DNA of 64,000 nt from Motiliproteus sp041586735 (lineage in GTDB: Bacteria; Pseudomonadota; Gammaproteobacteria; Pseudomonadales; Balneatricaceae), in the NCBI GenBank assembly GCA_041586735.1, contig JBFGZQ010000001.1, positions 1 to 64,000 on the forward strand. The letters are read 5' to 3'. The notes under the pieces are model-generated. The model was not told the origin of the DNA. It saw only the letters and a program-made list of their open reading frames with translations, and ran no database searches. A program made the translations under genes and the position numbers. Of this stretch, positions 8,261 to 18,004 are shown piece by piece. Position 1 is the stretch's first letter. Every line of letters begins with the position of its first letter.

Positions 8261-9099
8261 GAACGGCTCTCCGCGAGGTCGCTAGCAGGCTGCTGTGATT
8301 TGTAGTCAGTATAGTGGTTAGCCAGCAGAACGAAATCGGTCAGCGCCAGATTTTCAGGACGCAATCCCGGATCGATCCCCAAGGCTTCGATCTGCTCGCC
8401 GGGGAGCAGTTTCTTGAGATTATTGCGCAGGGTTTTGCGGCGTTGGCCAAAGGCGGTACGTACCAGTACGGCGAAATCTTCGACAGAGTCCGCCGGATGG
8501 GGAGGCTCGGTGTAGGGGCGTAGCTTGACGATGGCCGAGTCGACTTTGGGTTGCGGATGAAAGGCCCCAGGGCCGACCAGAAACAGCGAGGAGACTTCAC
8601 AATAATACTGCGCCATGATCCCCAAGCGTCCGTAAGCACTGTCGCCGGGCTTGGCGGCTAAGCGATCGACCACCTCCTTTTGCAGCATAAAGTACATATC
8701 TTCGATCAGGCCGCTGTAGCTGAGCAGGTGGAAGATCAGCGGCGTGGAGATGTTATAGGGCAGGTTGCCGATCACCCGCAAAGGCCGCTGATCATCGGCC
8801 AGCGAGCGGAAATCAAATTTAAGCGCATCAGCCTGATGAATCCGCAATGCCTCGCCGTAGCTGAAAAACTGGGTACGCAGGATGGGAATCAGATCACGAT
8901 CTAACTCCACCACATCCAGCTCGCCGCAGCCGCTAAGGATCTCTTCGGTCAGGGCACCCAAGCCTGGGCCTATCTCGACCAGATGCTGCCCGGGTTTGGG
9001 GTTGATGGCGCGGATGATTCGTCCTATAACGCCTTGATCTTGAAGAAAGTTCTGACCAAAGCGCTTGCGCGCCTGATGCCCCTGGGGTGCCTGTTTCAT
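8257..9099 (-). CDS. rsmA: 16S rRNA (A1518/A1519-N6)-dimethyltransferase
   Basis: KsgA/RsmA dimethylates two adjacent adenosines in the 3' hairpin of 16S rRNA during 30S maturation. Visible motifs are RFGQNFL, the SAM-binding VEIGPGLGALTE, and the catalytic NLPYNIS. The 280-residue length fits. It overlaps pdxA upstream and apaG downstream by 4 bp each (ATGA). Confidence 0.96.
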   Translation of the reverse strand: MKQAPQGHQARKRFGQNFLQDQGVIGRIIRAINPKPGQHLVEIGPGLGALTEEILSGCGELDVVELDRDLIPILRTQFFSYGEALRIHQADALKFDFRSLADDQRPLRVIGNLPYNISTPLIFHLLSYSGLIEDMYFMLQKEVVDRLAAKPGDSAYGRLGIMAQYYCEVSSLFLVGPGAFHPQPKVDSAIVKLRPYTEPPHPADSVEDFAVLVRTAFGQRRKTLRNNLKKLLPGEQIEALGIDPGLRPENLALTDFVLLANHYTDYKSQQPASDLAESRS

Positions 9100-10118
9100 G
9101 AATGGATTGTCTCTGGAGTCGCGCGCGGTGAAAGGAATGAAGCCTCGATCATGGTTACCGCATAATCGATCGCTGTCATCAGGCTGCCCAGGTTGGCCTG
9201 ACCCGTGCCTGCCAGATCGAGGGCTGTGCCGTGATCGACCGAGGTGCGGATAATGGGCATTCCGAGGGTGATGTTGACCGCCTGGCCAAAGCCTTTATAT
9301 TTGAGTACCGGCAGTCCCTGGTCGTGGTACATCGCCAGCACCGCATCGCCGCGTTCGAGCTGATGGGGGGTGAACAGAGTGTCGGCGGGCAGTGGGCCGA
9401 TCAGGTTCAGCCCTTCGGTACGCAACGCCGCCAGCGTCGGTTCGATAATCTGCTGCTCCTCTAAGCCCAGGTGACCGCCTTCGCCGGCGTGAGGGTTGAG
9501 GCCGCAGACCAGGATGCGTGGCTGCGACAGGCCAAATCGGCGGCGTAGGTCGCTATCGAGGATGCGGCAGACCTGAGTCAGGCGTTGCTCGGTGATGGCG
9601 GCGGGTACCTGTGCCAAGGGCAGGTGGGTGGTCACCAGGGCGACCCTTAAGCCTGCGGTGGCCAGCATCATCACCACCTGCTCGCTGGCGGTCTGCTGCA
9701 TTAAAAATTCGGTGTGGCCACTAAAAGGGATGCCGGCCTCGTTGATCACCCCCTTGTGCACCGGTGCGGTCACCAGGGCCGCGAACTGTCCGCTGAGGCA
9801 GCCTTGAGTCGCCTGCTGCAGGGTTTCCAGTACGTAGGCGGCGTTGGCGCTATTCAGCACGCCGGCCACGGCGGGTTCTGCCAGGGGCACCGCCACCACC
9901 CAGAGTTCGCCCGCCGCCGAGGGACGTGCAGGTTGGGCAGGGCCAAACGGCCGCAAGCGGATCTTGAGCCCCAGTTGCGCGGCACGCTGCTGTAATAGCT
10001 GCGGATCGGCGAACACCACCAGTTGCTGTGGTTGCGGCTGTTGTGCCAGCTGAATGCACAGCTCAGGGCCGACGCCGGCGGGCTCGCCGGGGGTGAGTGC
10101 GAGACGGTAGCAGGTCAT
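9096..10118 (-). CDS. pdxA: 4-hydroxythreonine-4-phosphate dehydrogenase
   Basis: NAD-dependent enzyme of DXP-dependent pyridoxal 5'-phosphate synthesis, giving 3-amino-1-hydroxyacetone phosphate. Signature regions are LTPGEPAGVGPEL at the N-terminus, SGHTEFL, the glycine-rich stretch after CGLNPHAGEGGHLG, and MYHDQGLPVLK. The ATG at 10118 gives a 340-residue protein starting just before the conserved region; an earlier in-frame start would add 18 unconserved residues. It lies between surA and ksgA, the usual position in gammaproteobacteria. Confidence 0.95.
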   Translation of the reverse strand: MTCYRLALTPGEPAGVGPELCIQLAQQPQPQQLVVFADPQLLQQRAAQLGLKIRLRPFGPAQPARPSAAGELWVVAVPLAEPAVAGVLNSANAAYVLETLQQATQGCLSGQFAALVTAPVHKGVINEAGIPFSGHTEFLMQQTASEQVVMMLATAGLRVALVTTHLPLAQVPAAITEQRLTQVCRILDSDLRRRFGLSQPRILVCGLNPHAGEGGHLGLEEQQIIEPTLAALRTEGLNLIGPLPADTLFTPHQLERGDAVLAMYHDQGLPVLKYKGFGQAVNITLGMPIIRTSVDHGTALDLAGTGQANLGSLMTAIDYAVTMIEASFLSPRATPETIHS

Positions 10119-10306
10119 AGTGAAGCGGCTCCGTTGAGTGCGTCGCAGCGCTGGGTTGAAACAGCTAAGCACGCGCAGCAGGGATAAGCTGAGATAAAAG
10201 GTCGAATCATGGCTGAATACTAACGGATCTGTCTGCTTAAGTCAGATGAGCGAATAAACTGACCGATAACCGCAACGGCAATTGGCCTGTAGCAACTGTT
10301 ATCCGC

Positions 10307-11608
10307 TTAGAGTTTGATCTCGACGTAGGCTTCGGCGCGGATCTCGCGTAGCCAGTTTGCCAGGCTTTCGTCAAATTTACGTTTACGGATGTTCTCGCGT
10401 GCCTGATTGCGGAGGATCTGCTGGCCAAAATCTTGCTGGCGGCGGTCGGTCACCTGCAGCAGGTGCCAGCCAAACTGCGATTTAAACGGCGCGCTGATCT
10501 CGCCAATGGCCGTGGCGTGTACAGTCTGTTCGAACTCGGGCACCATCTGTCCGTCCATGGTCCAGCCCAACTCGCCGCCATTGCTGCCGCTGCCAGGATC
10601 ATCACTGTACTGTTTGGCGAGGATGGCGAAGTCTTCACCGGCATTCAGGCGGCGGTGGAGCTCAAGGCTGAGCAGTTGCGCTTCTGCCGGGGAGCGAATT
10701 TCGCTGGGGCTGATCAGGATATGGCGTACCTGGGCTTGCTCAATCAGTTGTTGTCCGCCACCACGGCGCTCGATCACCTTGAGGATATGAAAACCACCGC
10801 CGACTCGAAACGGCTGGGTCAGCTGGCCGGCTTCTAGATCTTTAACGGCAGCGGCTGCCGCTTTGGGTAGTTCTGAGGGTTTGCGCCAGCCGATGTCCCC
10901 TCCGTTGAGGGCGTCAGGCCCCTTGGAGGTCGCTACTGCAGTCGCAGCAAAATCAGCACCATCGAGCAGCTTCTGGTAGATATTGTCGGTTTGTTGTTGG
11001 GCTTCAGCGAGCTCGGCTACGTTGGCAGCATCCGCCAGTGGAATCATGATATGGCCGATATGCAGTAGCGGCTCGGCATTTTTTTGGCCCTGCTCCGAGG
11101 CTAACAGGTTGCTAATCTCCAGCTCAGAGATATGGATACGCGGGTTCACCAACCGTTCCTGGGTCCGGGTGACCAGGATTTCGCTGCGGATCTGCTCACG
11201 GACCTCGAGGTAGTTCTGCCCCTCGGCTTCTAGCTGCTGCTTGAACTCGGCGAGCGAGAGTTCGTTGCTCTGGGCGATGCGATCGAGGGTGCTATTGAGC
11301 TCGTCATCGGAGACTTCAATGCCGTTGCTGGCCGCCAGGTGCAACTGGATGCGGTCGATAATCATCTTGTCCAGTACCTGCTGGGCAAAGGTGCTGGCAT
11401 CGGGCAGTGGGGTGTTGCGTTCGCGCAGTTGCTGGCGAATGGCGGCGCTGCGGCGGTTTAGCTCGGTCTGAACGATAATGTCGTTGTCGACGATGGCGAC
11501 CACCCGGTCGAGGAACTGCTCCTCGGCCTGAGCGCTAGGAGCGGCGGCTAGCAGGCAGAGCAGCAGTGGTAACATTACAGGGCGGGCGCGTCTTATGGGG
11601 TTAGTCAT
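10307..11608 (-). CDS. surA: Periplasmic chaperone/peptidyl-prolyl isomerase SurA
   Basis: Chaperone that delivers unfolded beta-barrel proteins, including LptD, to the BAM complex. A cleavable signal peptide ends at about AQA-EE, followed by the SurA N-domain (VVAIVDNDIIVQTEL) and two parvulin domains, the second with GGELGWTMDGQMVPEFE. An in-frame TTG lies 18 bp upstream, but the ATG at 11608 overlaps the end of lptD by 8 bp (ATGACTAA), which supports coupling of the two genes. The product is 433 residues, normal for SurA. Confidence 0.95.
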   Translation of the reverse strand: MTNPIRRARPVMLPLLLCLLAAAPSAQAEEQFLDRVVAIVDNDIIVQTELNRRSAAIRQQLRERNTPLPDASTFAQQVLDKMIIDRIQLHLAASNGIEVSDDELNSTLDRIAQSNELSLAEFKQQLEAEGQNYLEVREQIRSEILVTRTQERLVNPRIHISELEISNLLASEQGQKNAEPLLHIGHIMIPLADAANVAELAEAQQQTDNIYQKLLDGADFAATAVATSKGPDALNGGDIGWRKPSELPKAAAAAVKDLEAGQLTQPFRVGGGFHILKVIERRGGGQQLIEQAQVRHILISPSEIRSPAEAQLLSLELHRRLNAGEDFAILAKQYSDDPGSGSNGGELGWTMDGQMVPEFEQTVHATAIGEISAPFKSQFGWHLLQVTDRRQQDFGQQILRNQARENIRKRKFDESLANWLREIRAEAYVEIKL

Positions 11609-14315
11609 TGTCTCTATGCTCTTCAAAGCCGGTGATCTCTTTCAGAAAATGCTTAGCTAAAGGACCGCTATCACCCGCAGCACGGGTGCCGATGCCACCT
11701 AGCCCTTTGAGGATAAATTGCAGGAACAGCCCCTCTTTTTTGCGGCTGTCTGAATCGTCGGTAATCCATTGTCGATAGACGGTGCGCACCTGCCAGCAGC
11801 AATCTTCATACTCTAGCCCGGCGATCAGATCCAGTGCCTCTTTGCCCAGCAGGTCCTGCTGCCAGCGCCCGAGCATACTCCACTGGGTGGATAGCGGCCA
11901 GATCATCGTCAGGTCGGTCTGCTCCAGTTCATCCTGGGTAAAACGGTAGCCGAAGTTCAACAGGTGATCGATATCGGCGCGGTAGGCAATTTTGATGTTA
12001 CGTGACAGGTTGCTACTGGCGTTGCGATCCCATTCGGCATCCGCGGAGACCCGCAAGTGCTGGGTGATGTTCCATAAGCCTTCGGCAACAATATTGGAAC
12101 TGCTGTCGGTGAGACTGGGTTCTGAGGCGGTAAGACGAACGTGGCGATCCTTAAAATAAAAGATCTGACCAACGCTGGCGCTGCCGCGCTCATAGCCCTG
12201 GCTGTCGAGTAGGCGGGTGGTCAAGCCCAGCGTGGTCTGGCGGGTATCACCGATACGATCCAAGCCGCTGAAACGGTTGTCACGAAACAGCTGGTTAAGG
12301 CCAAAGGTGAGTTCGCTCGAGTCAAATACGGGCAGCTCGCTCTGATCCTGATAGGGCACGTCGAGATAGAACAGCCGGGGTTCCAGGGTCTGGGTATAGG
12401 TGTCACCCTGGTGGTCAAAGTAGCGGTCGAACAGTAACCCGGCATCGACACTCAGCAGCGGTAAGCTTCTGGAGGCTGAGTTGTCGACCGTGCCGAGGGT
12501 GTTTTCCAGTGCGTATTGGCTGTGAGTCAGCCTCAGGCTAGGGTGGATGTAGCCCCAGGGCCGATCAAACCGGAGCATCAGCGTAGTCTCCAGGTGCAGC
12601 CGGCTTCCTGTGGTCTGGGCGTTGCCGGTAAAGTCGCTGGGATCACGATCAAAATTGATAAAACTGCTGAGGTAATCGACCAGTAGCCAGTCGCTATCCA
12701 AATTCGGGGTACCGGTCAGCTTCAGCGATGGCAGTTTTCGATAGGGGATATCGGCGTCATCGATGGTCTGGTAGTCCTGTACCAGGGCTTCAAAATTGAA
12801 GTCGCGGGAACGGTAGTTAAGCGCAGCCAGTTGATCGAGATGCGACTCTTCGCTGAGGTTAAGATTGGTCCCCAGATCTTCGAAATAATCACCGTCACTG
12901 ACCGCGGTATACTCGATCCGGGTAGACCAGTTGGTAGCGGAGGCCTCGCTGAGGTTAAACCCTAGGATCCAGCGGTCCTCTTGGTTGCGCAGCTGGTCAT
13001 TAGCCAGATAGCCCAGCCCTAACTCCAGCTGTCCAAACGTGCTGAGATAGCGGAACTCGTTCTCGAGCATCTCGCCGCGCTCACTGATATGACGAAAGGT
13101 CAGGGTGTCATCGTAGTGGGGTGCCAGGTTGAAGTAATAGGGCTGGGTAAAATCGAAGCCGTTGTCGCTGGTAATCGAGAACTTGGGCGACAGTAGCCCA
13201 GACAGCCGTCGACCGTCGATGGGAAAAGACAGGTAGGGCACATAGAATACCGGCACTTCGCTCAGTCGTAGGGTGGCATGGGTGATCTCGCCCAAGCCGG
13301 TGCTTGGGTGTAATACGATCTCCTGGCCGCCGAGACTCCAGAACTCGTCACCGGGCGGGCAGCGGGTATAGGCACCCTGGCTGATGACCAGGTCGCCGTT
13401 ATTGCGGCGGGTGATCTTCTCTGCCGAGCCACGCAGATGCGCATCATGGAGCACAAACTGCGCCTGCTCGATCACCGCTTGATCGTTGCCCATATCGACC
13501 TCGGCGCGTTCGCCCAGCAACAGCATGCCGGGGTCGCGGAACTGTACCAGGCCACTCATCTCGGCGATTTCGCTGCGATGATCGAGGCGTGCCTGTTGAC
13601 TGCGCGCTTGGCGGTCACCTTTGCGTAGATAAATATCACCGCTGAGTTCGGTGGTGCTGTTGCTCAGGGTGCGGCTAGCGTCCGCATCGATATAGACCGG
13701 CTGCTGCTTGTCTGGCAGGGCGCTATCATTAAAATCGAAGCTGGGCTGGATATAGCTGCCCCCGCAGTGCGACAGGGGTGAGATCCCAGTCGGGTTGGGG
13801 TACCAGTCTAAAAAGGCAAAGGGCGCCGTGGCGAATAGAGTTTCTGCTGAGCCAATCCCCTGTGGATGCGATGCCTTGCGGGCGTGCTGCTGCCACTGAT
13901 GCTGCGCTTGCAGCTGTTGCCTGGTGACGGTGGGCAGCTGGGCATAGCCGTTGGGATAGGCCTCACGGTATTGGCTGTCGCTTGGATTGACCCTGATGCC
14001 GACCCGGGTTGCGCTACGCAAACGTAGCGGTGTTGACGCGGCTAGGCACTCGGCGTCCGTTGCGTCGGTGGCGCATGGCCATTCGGCATCGACCGGCTCA
14101 GAGAGTGCTGCCGAGGTTGATGTCGGTGTGGGCGTCGGTATCGTTGTTGACGCGCTAGCGGGTGCTGGCGCCAGAACTTGACTCGGGTCTTTAACCGGTA
14201 TGCTAACGGGCCGTTGCGCCGGGTCGCCGGGATCCGCCTGTGCGGTCATGGCGGGCGCGCAAACCATCGCGCACAACAGCAGCCCGCGTAGAAAAAACGT
14301 TACTAAAACGGGCAT
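11601..14315 (-). CDS. lptD: LPS-assembly outer membrane protein LptD
   Basis: Forms with LptE the outer-membrane translocon that inserts lipopolysaccharide. A signal peptide (cleavage near AQA-DP) is followed by a variable low-complexity segment rich in Ala/Thr/Pro/Ser (residues about 35-80), the periplasmic jellyroll (OstA-type, about 200-330) and a C-terminal barrel. Conserved cysteines include the adjacent CC pair in YEDCCW near the C-terminus that forms the inter-domain disulfides in E. coli LptD. The length of 904 residues is in range. It is the first gene of the run that continues through surA, with amgK divergent 135 bp away. Confidence 0.96.
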   Translation of the reverse strand: MPVLVTFFLRGLLLCAMVCAPAMTAQADPGDPAQRPVSIPVKDPSQVLAPAPASASTTIPTPTPTSTSAALSEPVDAEWPCATDATDAECLAASTPLRLRSATRVGIRVNPSDSQYREAYPNGYAQLPTVTRQQLQAQHQWQQHARKASHPQGIGSAETLFATAPFAFLDWYPNPTGISPLSHCGGSYIQPSFDFNDSALPDKQQPVYIDADASRTLSNSTTELSGDIYLRKGDRQARSQQARLDHRSEIAEMSGLVQFRDPGMLLLGERAEVDMGNDQAVIEQAQFVLHDAHLRGSAEKITRRNNGDLVISQGAYTRCPPGDEFWSLGGQEIVLHPSTGLGEITHATLRLSEVPVFYVPYLSFPIDGRRLSGLLSPKFSITSDNGFDFTQPYYFNLAPHYDDTLTFRHISERGEMLENEFRYLSTFGQLELGLGYLANDQLRNQEDRWILGFNLSEASATNWSTRIEYTAVSDGDYFEDLGTNLNLSEESHLDQLAALNYRSRDFNFEALVQDYQTIDDADIPYRKLPSLKLTGTPNLDSDWLLVDYLSSFINFDRDPSDFTGNAQTTGSRLHLETTLMLRFDRPWGYIHPSLRLTHSQYALENTLGTVDNSASRSLPLLSVDAGLLFDRYFDHQGDTYTQTLEPRLFYLDVPYQDQSELPVFDSSELTFGLNQLFRDNRFSGLDRIGDTRQTTLGLTTRLLDSQGYERGSASVGQIFYFKDRHVRLTASEPSLTDSSSNIVAEGLWNITQHLRVSADAEWDRNASSNLSRNIKIAYRADIDHLLNFGYRFTQDELEQTDLTMIWPLSTQWSMLGRWQQDLLGKEALDLIAGLEYEDCCWQVRTVYRQWITDDSDSRKKEGLFLQFILKGLGGIGTRAAGDSGPLAKHFLKEITGFEEHRDND

Positions 14316-14450
14316 AACGAGTGGCTAGGCTCCCTCAAAACTGAGCGGCGGGGACCTAAAGCCCCTGTCCGAAGGTGGTGGATTTCTTGTAAGATGCGCG
14401 CAGTGGCAGCGGTGATCCCAATTAACGGCCCATAACGCCTACCGCAGCGC
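14316..14450. promoter_or_regulatory. Divergent promoter region of lptD and amgK
   Basis: A 135-bp space separates the divergent starts of lptD and amgK and must carry promoters for both directions, including the long lptD run. I could not assign a convincing -35/-10 pair by eye. In other gammaproteobacteria lptD is a sigma-E target, but no clear sigma-E box was recognised here. Confidence 0.5.
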
Positions 14451-15554
14451 ATGATAAAGCATCCGCTCAGAACCTGGAAATCATTTAATTTGGATAACTC
14501 ACTCGTGGACCAACGCCAGCAGCAGCTGCAACACTGGGTTGTAACAGCCTTTACCCAACTGGGGATAGATCTGGATCCGGATTGGCGCCTGGAAAGGGTG
14601 TCGGGTGACGCCAGTTTCAGACGTTATTTTCGCGTTTACAGTCATCATCTTAGTTGGATCGCGGTCGATGCCCCACCGGAGAAAGAGGATAGCCGGGCTT
14701 TTGTGGATATCGCCCGTGCCTGGGAACCGCTAGAGATCCATGCGCCCAAGGTGCATCTGGCAGATCTGCAGCAGGGCTTTATGCTGCTCGGTGATCTCGG
14801 TGATCTGCTGTATCTGGATCGGCTCGACGCCGCTAGCGCGGACCTGCTGTATGGCCAGGCGATGCAGACCCTGACCCATATTCAACGCTGCCGCAGCGTG
14901 TTAGGGGAGAGGCTGCCGCCTTACGACAGGGCGTTGCTGCTGCGGGAGATGCTGCTGTTTCGGGAGTGGTTTCTGGGTCAGCAGTTAGGCATGCTGCTGA
15001 CCCGCTACGAGCAGAAGTTACTGGATGCACTGTTCGAAAGCTTGATTGTTTCGGCGCTGTCGCAGCCGCAAGTCTGTGTCCATCGGGACTATCACAGCCG
15101 CAATTTGATGGTAATTGATGCTGCGGCACCCGGGGTGCTTGACTTTCAGGATGCGGTGATGGGACCGATCACCTACGATCTGGTGTCACTGCTGCGTGAC
15201 TGCTATATCGCCTGGCCCGAGTCCCAGGTGGAAGCTTGGGCGCTCGACTATGCGGCTCTGGCGCAGCAAACCGGGTTGATGGAGGCGGTGTCGCCGCAGC
15301 GGTTTCTGGGGTGGTTTACGCGGATGGGGATGCAGCGTCATCTGAAGGCGATCGGGATCTTTGCACGGCTGAATATTCGTGACGCCAAGCCCGTCTACCT
15401 GCAGGATATTCCGCGTACGATCAACTATTTACGCCAAGCCGCCGGTCATTGTCCCGAATACCACGAATTTGATAGCTGGTTGACGCAGCGGGTCGTGCCG
15501 GCGATGGCGGTGACCGGGCTGTTCGATATGCGTCTGTTAGAGCGCTCGGACTAG
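14451..15554 (+). CDS. amgK: N-acetylmuramate/N-acetylglucosamine kinase
   Basis: Anomeric sugar kinase that makes MurNAc-1-phosphate in the peptidoglycan recycling bypass known from Pseudomonas. It belongs to the aminoglycoside-phosphotransferase fold: GDASFRRYFRV in the nucleotide lobe, catalytic loop VHRDYHSRNL and metal-binding DFQDAVMGP. It is followed two bases later by murU, the next enzyme in the pathway, which decides the assignment. The start is uncertain: the ATG used has no clear ribosome site, and an in-frame GTG at 14505 gives a protein closer to known AmgK proteins. Confidence 0.93.
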   Translation: MIKHPLRTWKSFNLDNSLVDQRQQQLQHWVVTAFTQLGIDLDPDWRLERVSGDASFRRYFRVYSHHLSWIAVDAPPEKEDSRAFVDIARAWEPLEIHAPKVHLADLQQGFMLLGDLGDLLYLDRLDAASADLLYGQAMQTLTHIQRCRSVLGERLPPYDRALLLREMLLFREWFLGQQLGMLLTRYEQKLLDALFESLIVSALSQPQVCVHRDYHSRNLMVIDAAAPGVLDFQDAVMGPITYDLVSLLRDCYIAWPESQVEAWALDYAALAQQTGLMEAVSPQRFLGWFTRMGMQRHLKAIGIFARLNIRDAKPVYLQDIPRTINYLRQAAGHCPEYHEFDSWLTQRVVPAMAVTGLFDMRLLERSD

Positions 15555-15556
15555 CC

Positions 15557-16285
15557 ATGCGGGCGATGATTCTGGCCGCGGGGTTGGGCACCCGAATGTG
15601 GCCGTTAACCGACAGCTGTCCCAAGCCGCTGCTCGCCGTCGGTGGCAAGCCGCTGATCGTGCACAGCATCGAGCGTCTGGCTGCTGCCGGTATTCGCGAA
15701 CTGGTGATTAACGTCAGCCATCTGGGTGAGCAGCTCGAAGGGGCGTTAGGCGATGGCGAGCGCTGGGGGGTCGAGATTCGCTATTCGCGCGAAGCCGAGC
15801 CGTTGGAAACCGCCGGCGGAGTACTGCAGGCGTTACCCTTGCTGGCTGAGGCGGATGACCGGCCTTTCGTGCTCATTAACGGCGATATCTGGTGCGATTA
15901 CCCGCTGCAGCGGTTGCCCGCAACCCTGGCGATACAGGCAGGCCAGCCAACCCAAGCCCATCTGGTGCTGGTGGATAATCCCGACCACCACCGCCAGGGA
16001 GACTTTGGCCTGCAGCAGGGCTTGGTGATGGCCGAAGCGCAACCCCGGCTGACGTTTTCCGGGATCAGTCTGTTGCGCCCAAGCCTGTTCGCCGGCTGTA
16101 TCCCGGGTGCCCAGGCGTTGGGGCCGCTGCTGCGTCAGGCGATAGCTCGGCAACAGGTCAGCGGCGAGCATTATCCTGGTGCCTGGATCGATGTCGGCAC
16201 CCCACAACGGCTCGCCCAGCTCGAGCAACGCTTGCAACCGGACGCTATTCATTTCTCGACCATGACCACGGAGACTTCAGGATGA
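15557..16285 (+). CDS. murU: N-acetylmuramate alpha-1-phosphate uridylyltransferase
   Basis: Nucleotidyltransferase converting MurNAc-1-P and UTP to UDP-MurNAc, which bypasses de novo MurA synthesis and underlies intrinsic fosfomycin tolerance in pseudomonads. The N-terminal signature MILAAGLGTRMWPLTD with the PKPLL motif is intact, and INGDIW supplies the metal-binding Asp. The protein is 242 residues, and the gene overlaps djlA by 4 bp. Confidence 0.94.
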   Translation: MRAMILAAGLGTRMWPLTDSCPKPLLAVGGKPLIVHSIERLAAAGIRELVINVSHLGEQLEGALGDGERWGVEIRYSREAEPLETAGGVLQALPLLAEADDRPFVLINGDIWCDYPLQRLPATLAIQAGQPTQAHLVLVDNPDHHRQGDFGLQQGLVMAEAQPRLTFSGISLLRPSLFAGCIPGAQALGPLLRQAIARQQVSGEHYPGAWIDVGTPQRLAQLEQRLQPDAIHFSTMTTETSG

Positions 16286-17109
16286 CCCCTCAGCAACTGG
16301 GCGAACGCATCTACCAAAACCGAACCGGATTGCTGATTGGCGGTTTAATCGGGGTGTTCAGTGGCGGCCTGTTCGGGCTGGCCTTCGGGGCTTTTATCGG
16401 TTATAGCCTGCAGCGGATGCTGCTCGGGGTGAAGACCGGTGCCCTGAGTCCACAGCAGGCTTTTTTCGAAGCGACCTTCGTGGTGATGGGCAAGGTCGCC
16501 AAGGCCGATGGCCGGGTCTCTGAGTGCGAGATTCGCTATGCCCGTGAAGTGATGGCGCGGATGAATCTGCCCGAAGACAAGCGCCTGCTGGCGATGGCGC
16601 TGTTCTCGCAAGGCAAACAGCTGGATTTTGATATCGGCCCGCAGATGCAGGTGCTGGCACGGCTGGTCCGCCATCGCAGTAACCTCAAGCAGATGTTTGT
16701 GGAGATTCAGCTGCAGGCGGCCTTTGCCGATGGCGCGGTGAGCCAGGCGGAGCTGCAGGTGATTCAACAGGTCTGTTCATTGTTGAAGATCAGCTACGCA
16801 GAGCTAGAGGCGATCCTGCGCCGCTGTCAGGCCGAGCAGGCCTATGCTGATCAGAGCTATCAGGCGCATCAACAGGGCCATCCCAATAATCCGCAGCTGT
16901 TAGAGCAGGCCTACGCCGTGCTTGGGGTGGCGTCTGAGGTCAGTGATAGCGAGTTGAAAAAAGCCTATCGGCGGTTGATGAGTCAGCACCACCCCGATAA
17001 GTTGATCGCGCGCGGCTTGCCGCCCGAGATGCAGCAGCTGGCGAAAGAGAAAACTCAGGAGATTCAGGGTGCTTATGAGCGGATCAAGCGCTCAAGAAGT
17101 GCAGACTAG
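16282..17109 (+). CDS. djlA: Co-chaperone DjlA (TerB plus DnaJ domain)
   Basis: Inner-membrane J-protein that stimulates DnaK. One glycine-rich hydrophobic segment lies at about residues 15-40, a TerB-like domain at about 55-170 (KVAKADGRVSE) and a C-terminal J domain at about 205-270 with the HPD motif in QHHPDK. The 275-residue length and domain order fit DjlA. The start overlaps murU (ATGA). Confidence 0.93.
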   Translation: MTPQQLGERIYQNRTGLLIGGLIGVFSGGLFGLAFGAFIGYSLQRMLLGVKTGALSPQQAFFEATFVVMGKVAKADGRVSECEIRYAREVMARMNLPEDKRLLAMALFSQGKQLDFDIGPQMQVLARLVRHRSNLKQMFVEIQLQAAFADGAVSQAELQVIQQVCSLLKISYAELEAILRRCQAEQAYADQSYQAHQQGHPNNPQLLEQAYAVLGVASEVSDSELKKAYRRLMSQHHPDKLIARGLPPEMQQLAKEKTQEIQGAYERIKRSRSAD

Positions 17110-17332
17110 CACTCGAGGGCTCATCTCTTTACCCGCCATCGGCCGATGATGCCGAGCATCGCTAGGCGATCCCAGGGAGCGTTTTGTCCAGCGATTGGCG
17201 GAGAATTAGGCGCGATTTGGGCTGAAATTTTGGCCGATTCGGTTAACATATGCGCCTTTGTTGGCGGTGCTAATGAGCAACGCCTAGTTAGCCAGAGCTA
17301 ACAACCCATAGCCTGCCCAGCCGAGACCGACC

Positions 17333-18004
17333 ATGAACGATTTTTTGATAGCCCCTTCGATTCTGTCCGCCGATTTCGCCCGCTTGGGCCAGGAGGTCGA
17401 TGCGGTGCTCGCGGCCGGTGCCGATGTGGTGCATTTTGATGTGATGGACAACCACTATGTGCCGAATCTGACCATCGGCCCGATGGTGTGCAAGGCGCTG
17501 CGCAACCACGGGGTGACGGCACCGATCGACGTTCATCTGATGGTCAAGCCGGTCGATCGGATGATCTCCGAGTTTATCGACGCCGGTGCCAGCTATATCA
17601 CCTTCCATCCCGAAGCCAGTGAACATATCGACCGCAGCCTGCAGCTGATCCGCGATGGCGGCTGCAAAGCGGGGCTGGTGTTTAATCCTGCGACCCCGCT
17701 GCATTGCTTGGAGCACGTGCTGGACAGGATCGATGTCATCCTGTTGATGTCGGTAAACCCCGGTTTTGGCGGCCAGTCGTTTATCCCCTCGACGCTGGCG
17801 AAGCTGAAACAGGCTCGGGAGCTGATCGCCACCAGTGGCCGTGAGATCCGCCTAGAGGTCGATGGTGGCGTGGGTATCGCCAATATCGCCGAGATCGCCG
17901 CCGCGGGTGCGGATATGTTCGTGGCGGGCTCGGCTATTTTTAACACCGATGATTATGCGGCCACGATTGCGGCGCTGCGCGCGCAGTTGGCCGGCGTTCG
18001 ATGA
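17333..18004 (+). CDS. rpe: Ribulose-phosphate 3-epimerase
   Basis: Interconverts ribulose-5-phosphate and xylulose-5-phosphate in the pentose phosphate pathway. Conserved features are APSILSADFARLG, the metal-binding VHFDVMDN, the HLMV motif, VNPGFGGQ and the final EVDGGV. The product is 223 residues. It overlaps gph by 4 bp (ATGA), the usual rpe-gph pair. The 223-bp space upstream is AT-richer than the genes and should hold the promoter. Confidence 0.96.
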   Translation: MNDFLIAPSILSADFARLGQEVDAVLAAGADVVHFDVMDNHYVPNLTIGPMVCKALRNHGVTAPIDVHLMVKPVDRMISEFIDAGASYITFHPEASEHIDRSLQLIRDGGCKAGLVFNPATPLHCLEHVLDRIDVILLMSVNPGFGGQSFIPSTLAKLKQARELIATSGREIRLEVDGGVGIANIAEIAAAGADMFVAGSAIFNTDDYAATIAALRAQLAGVR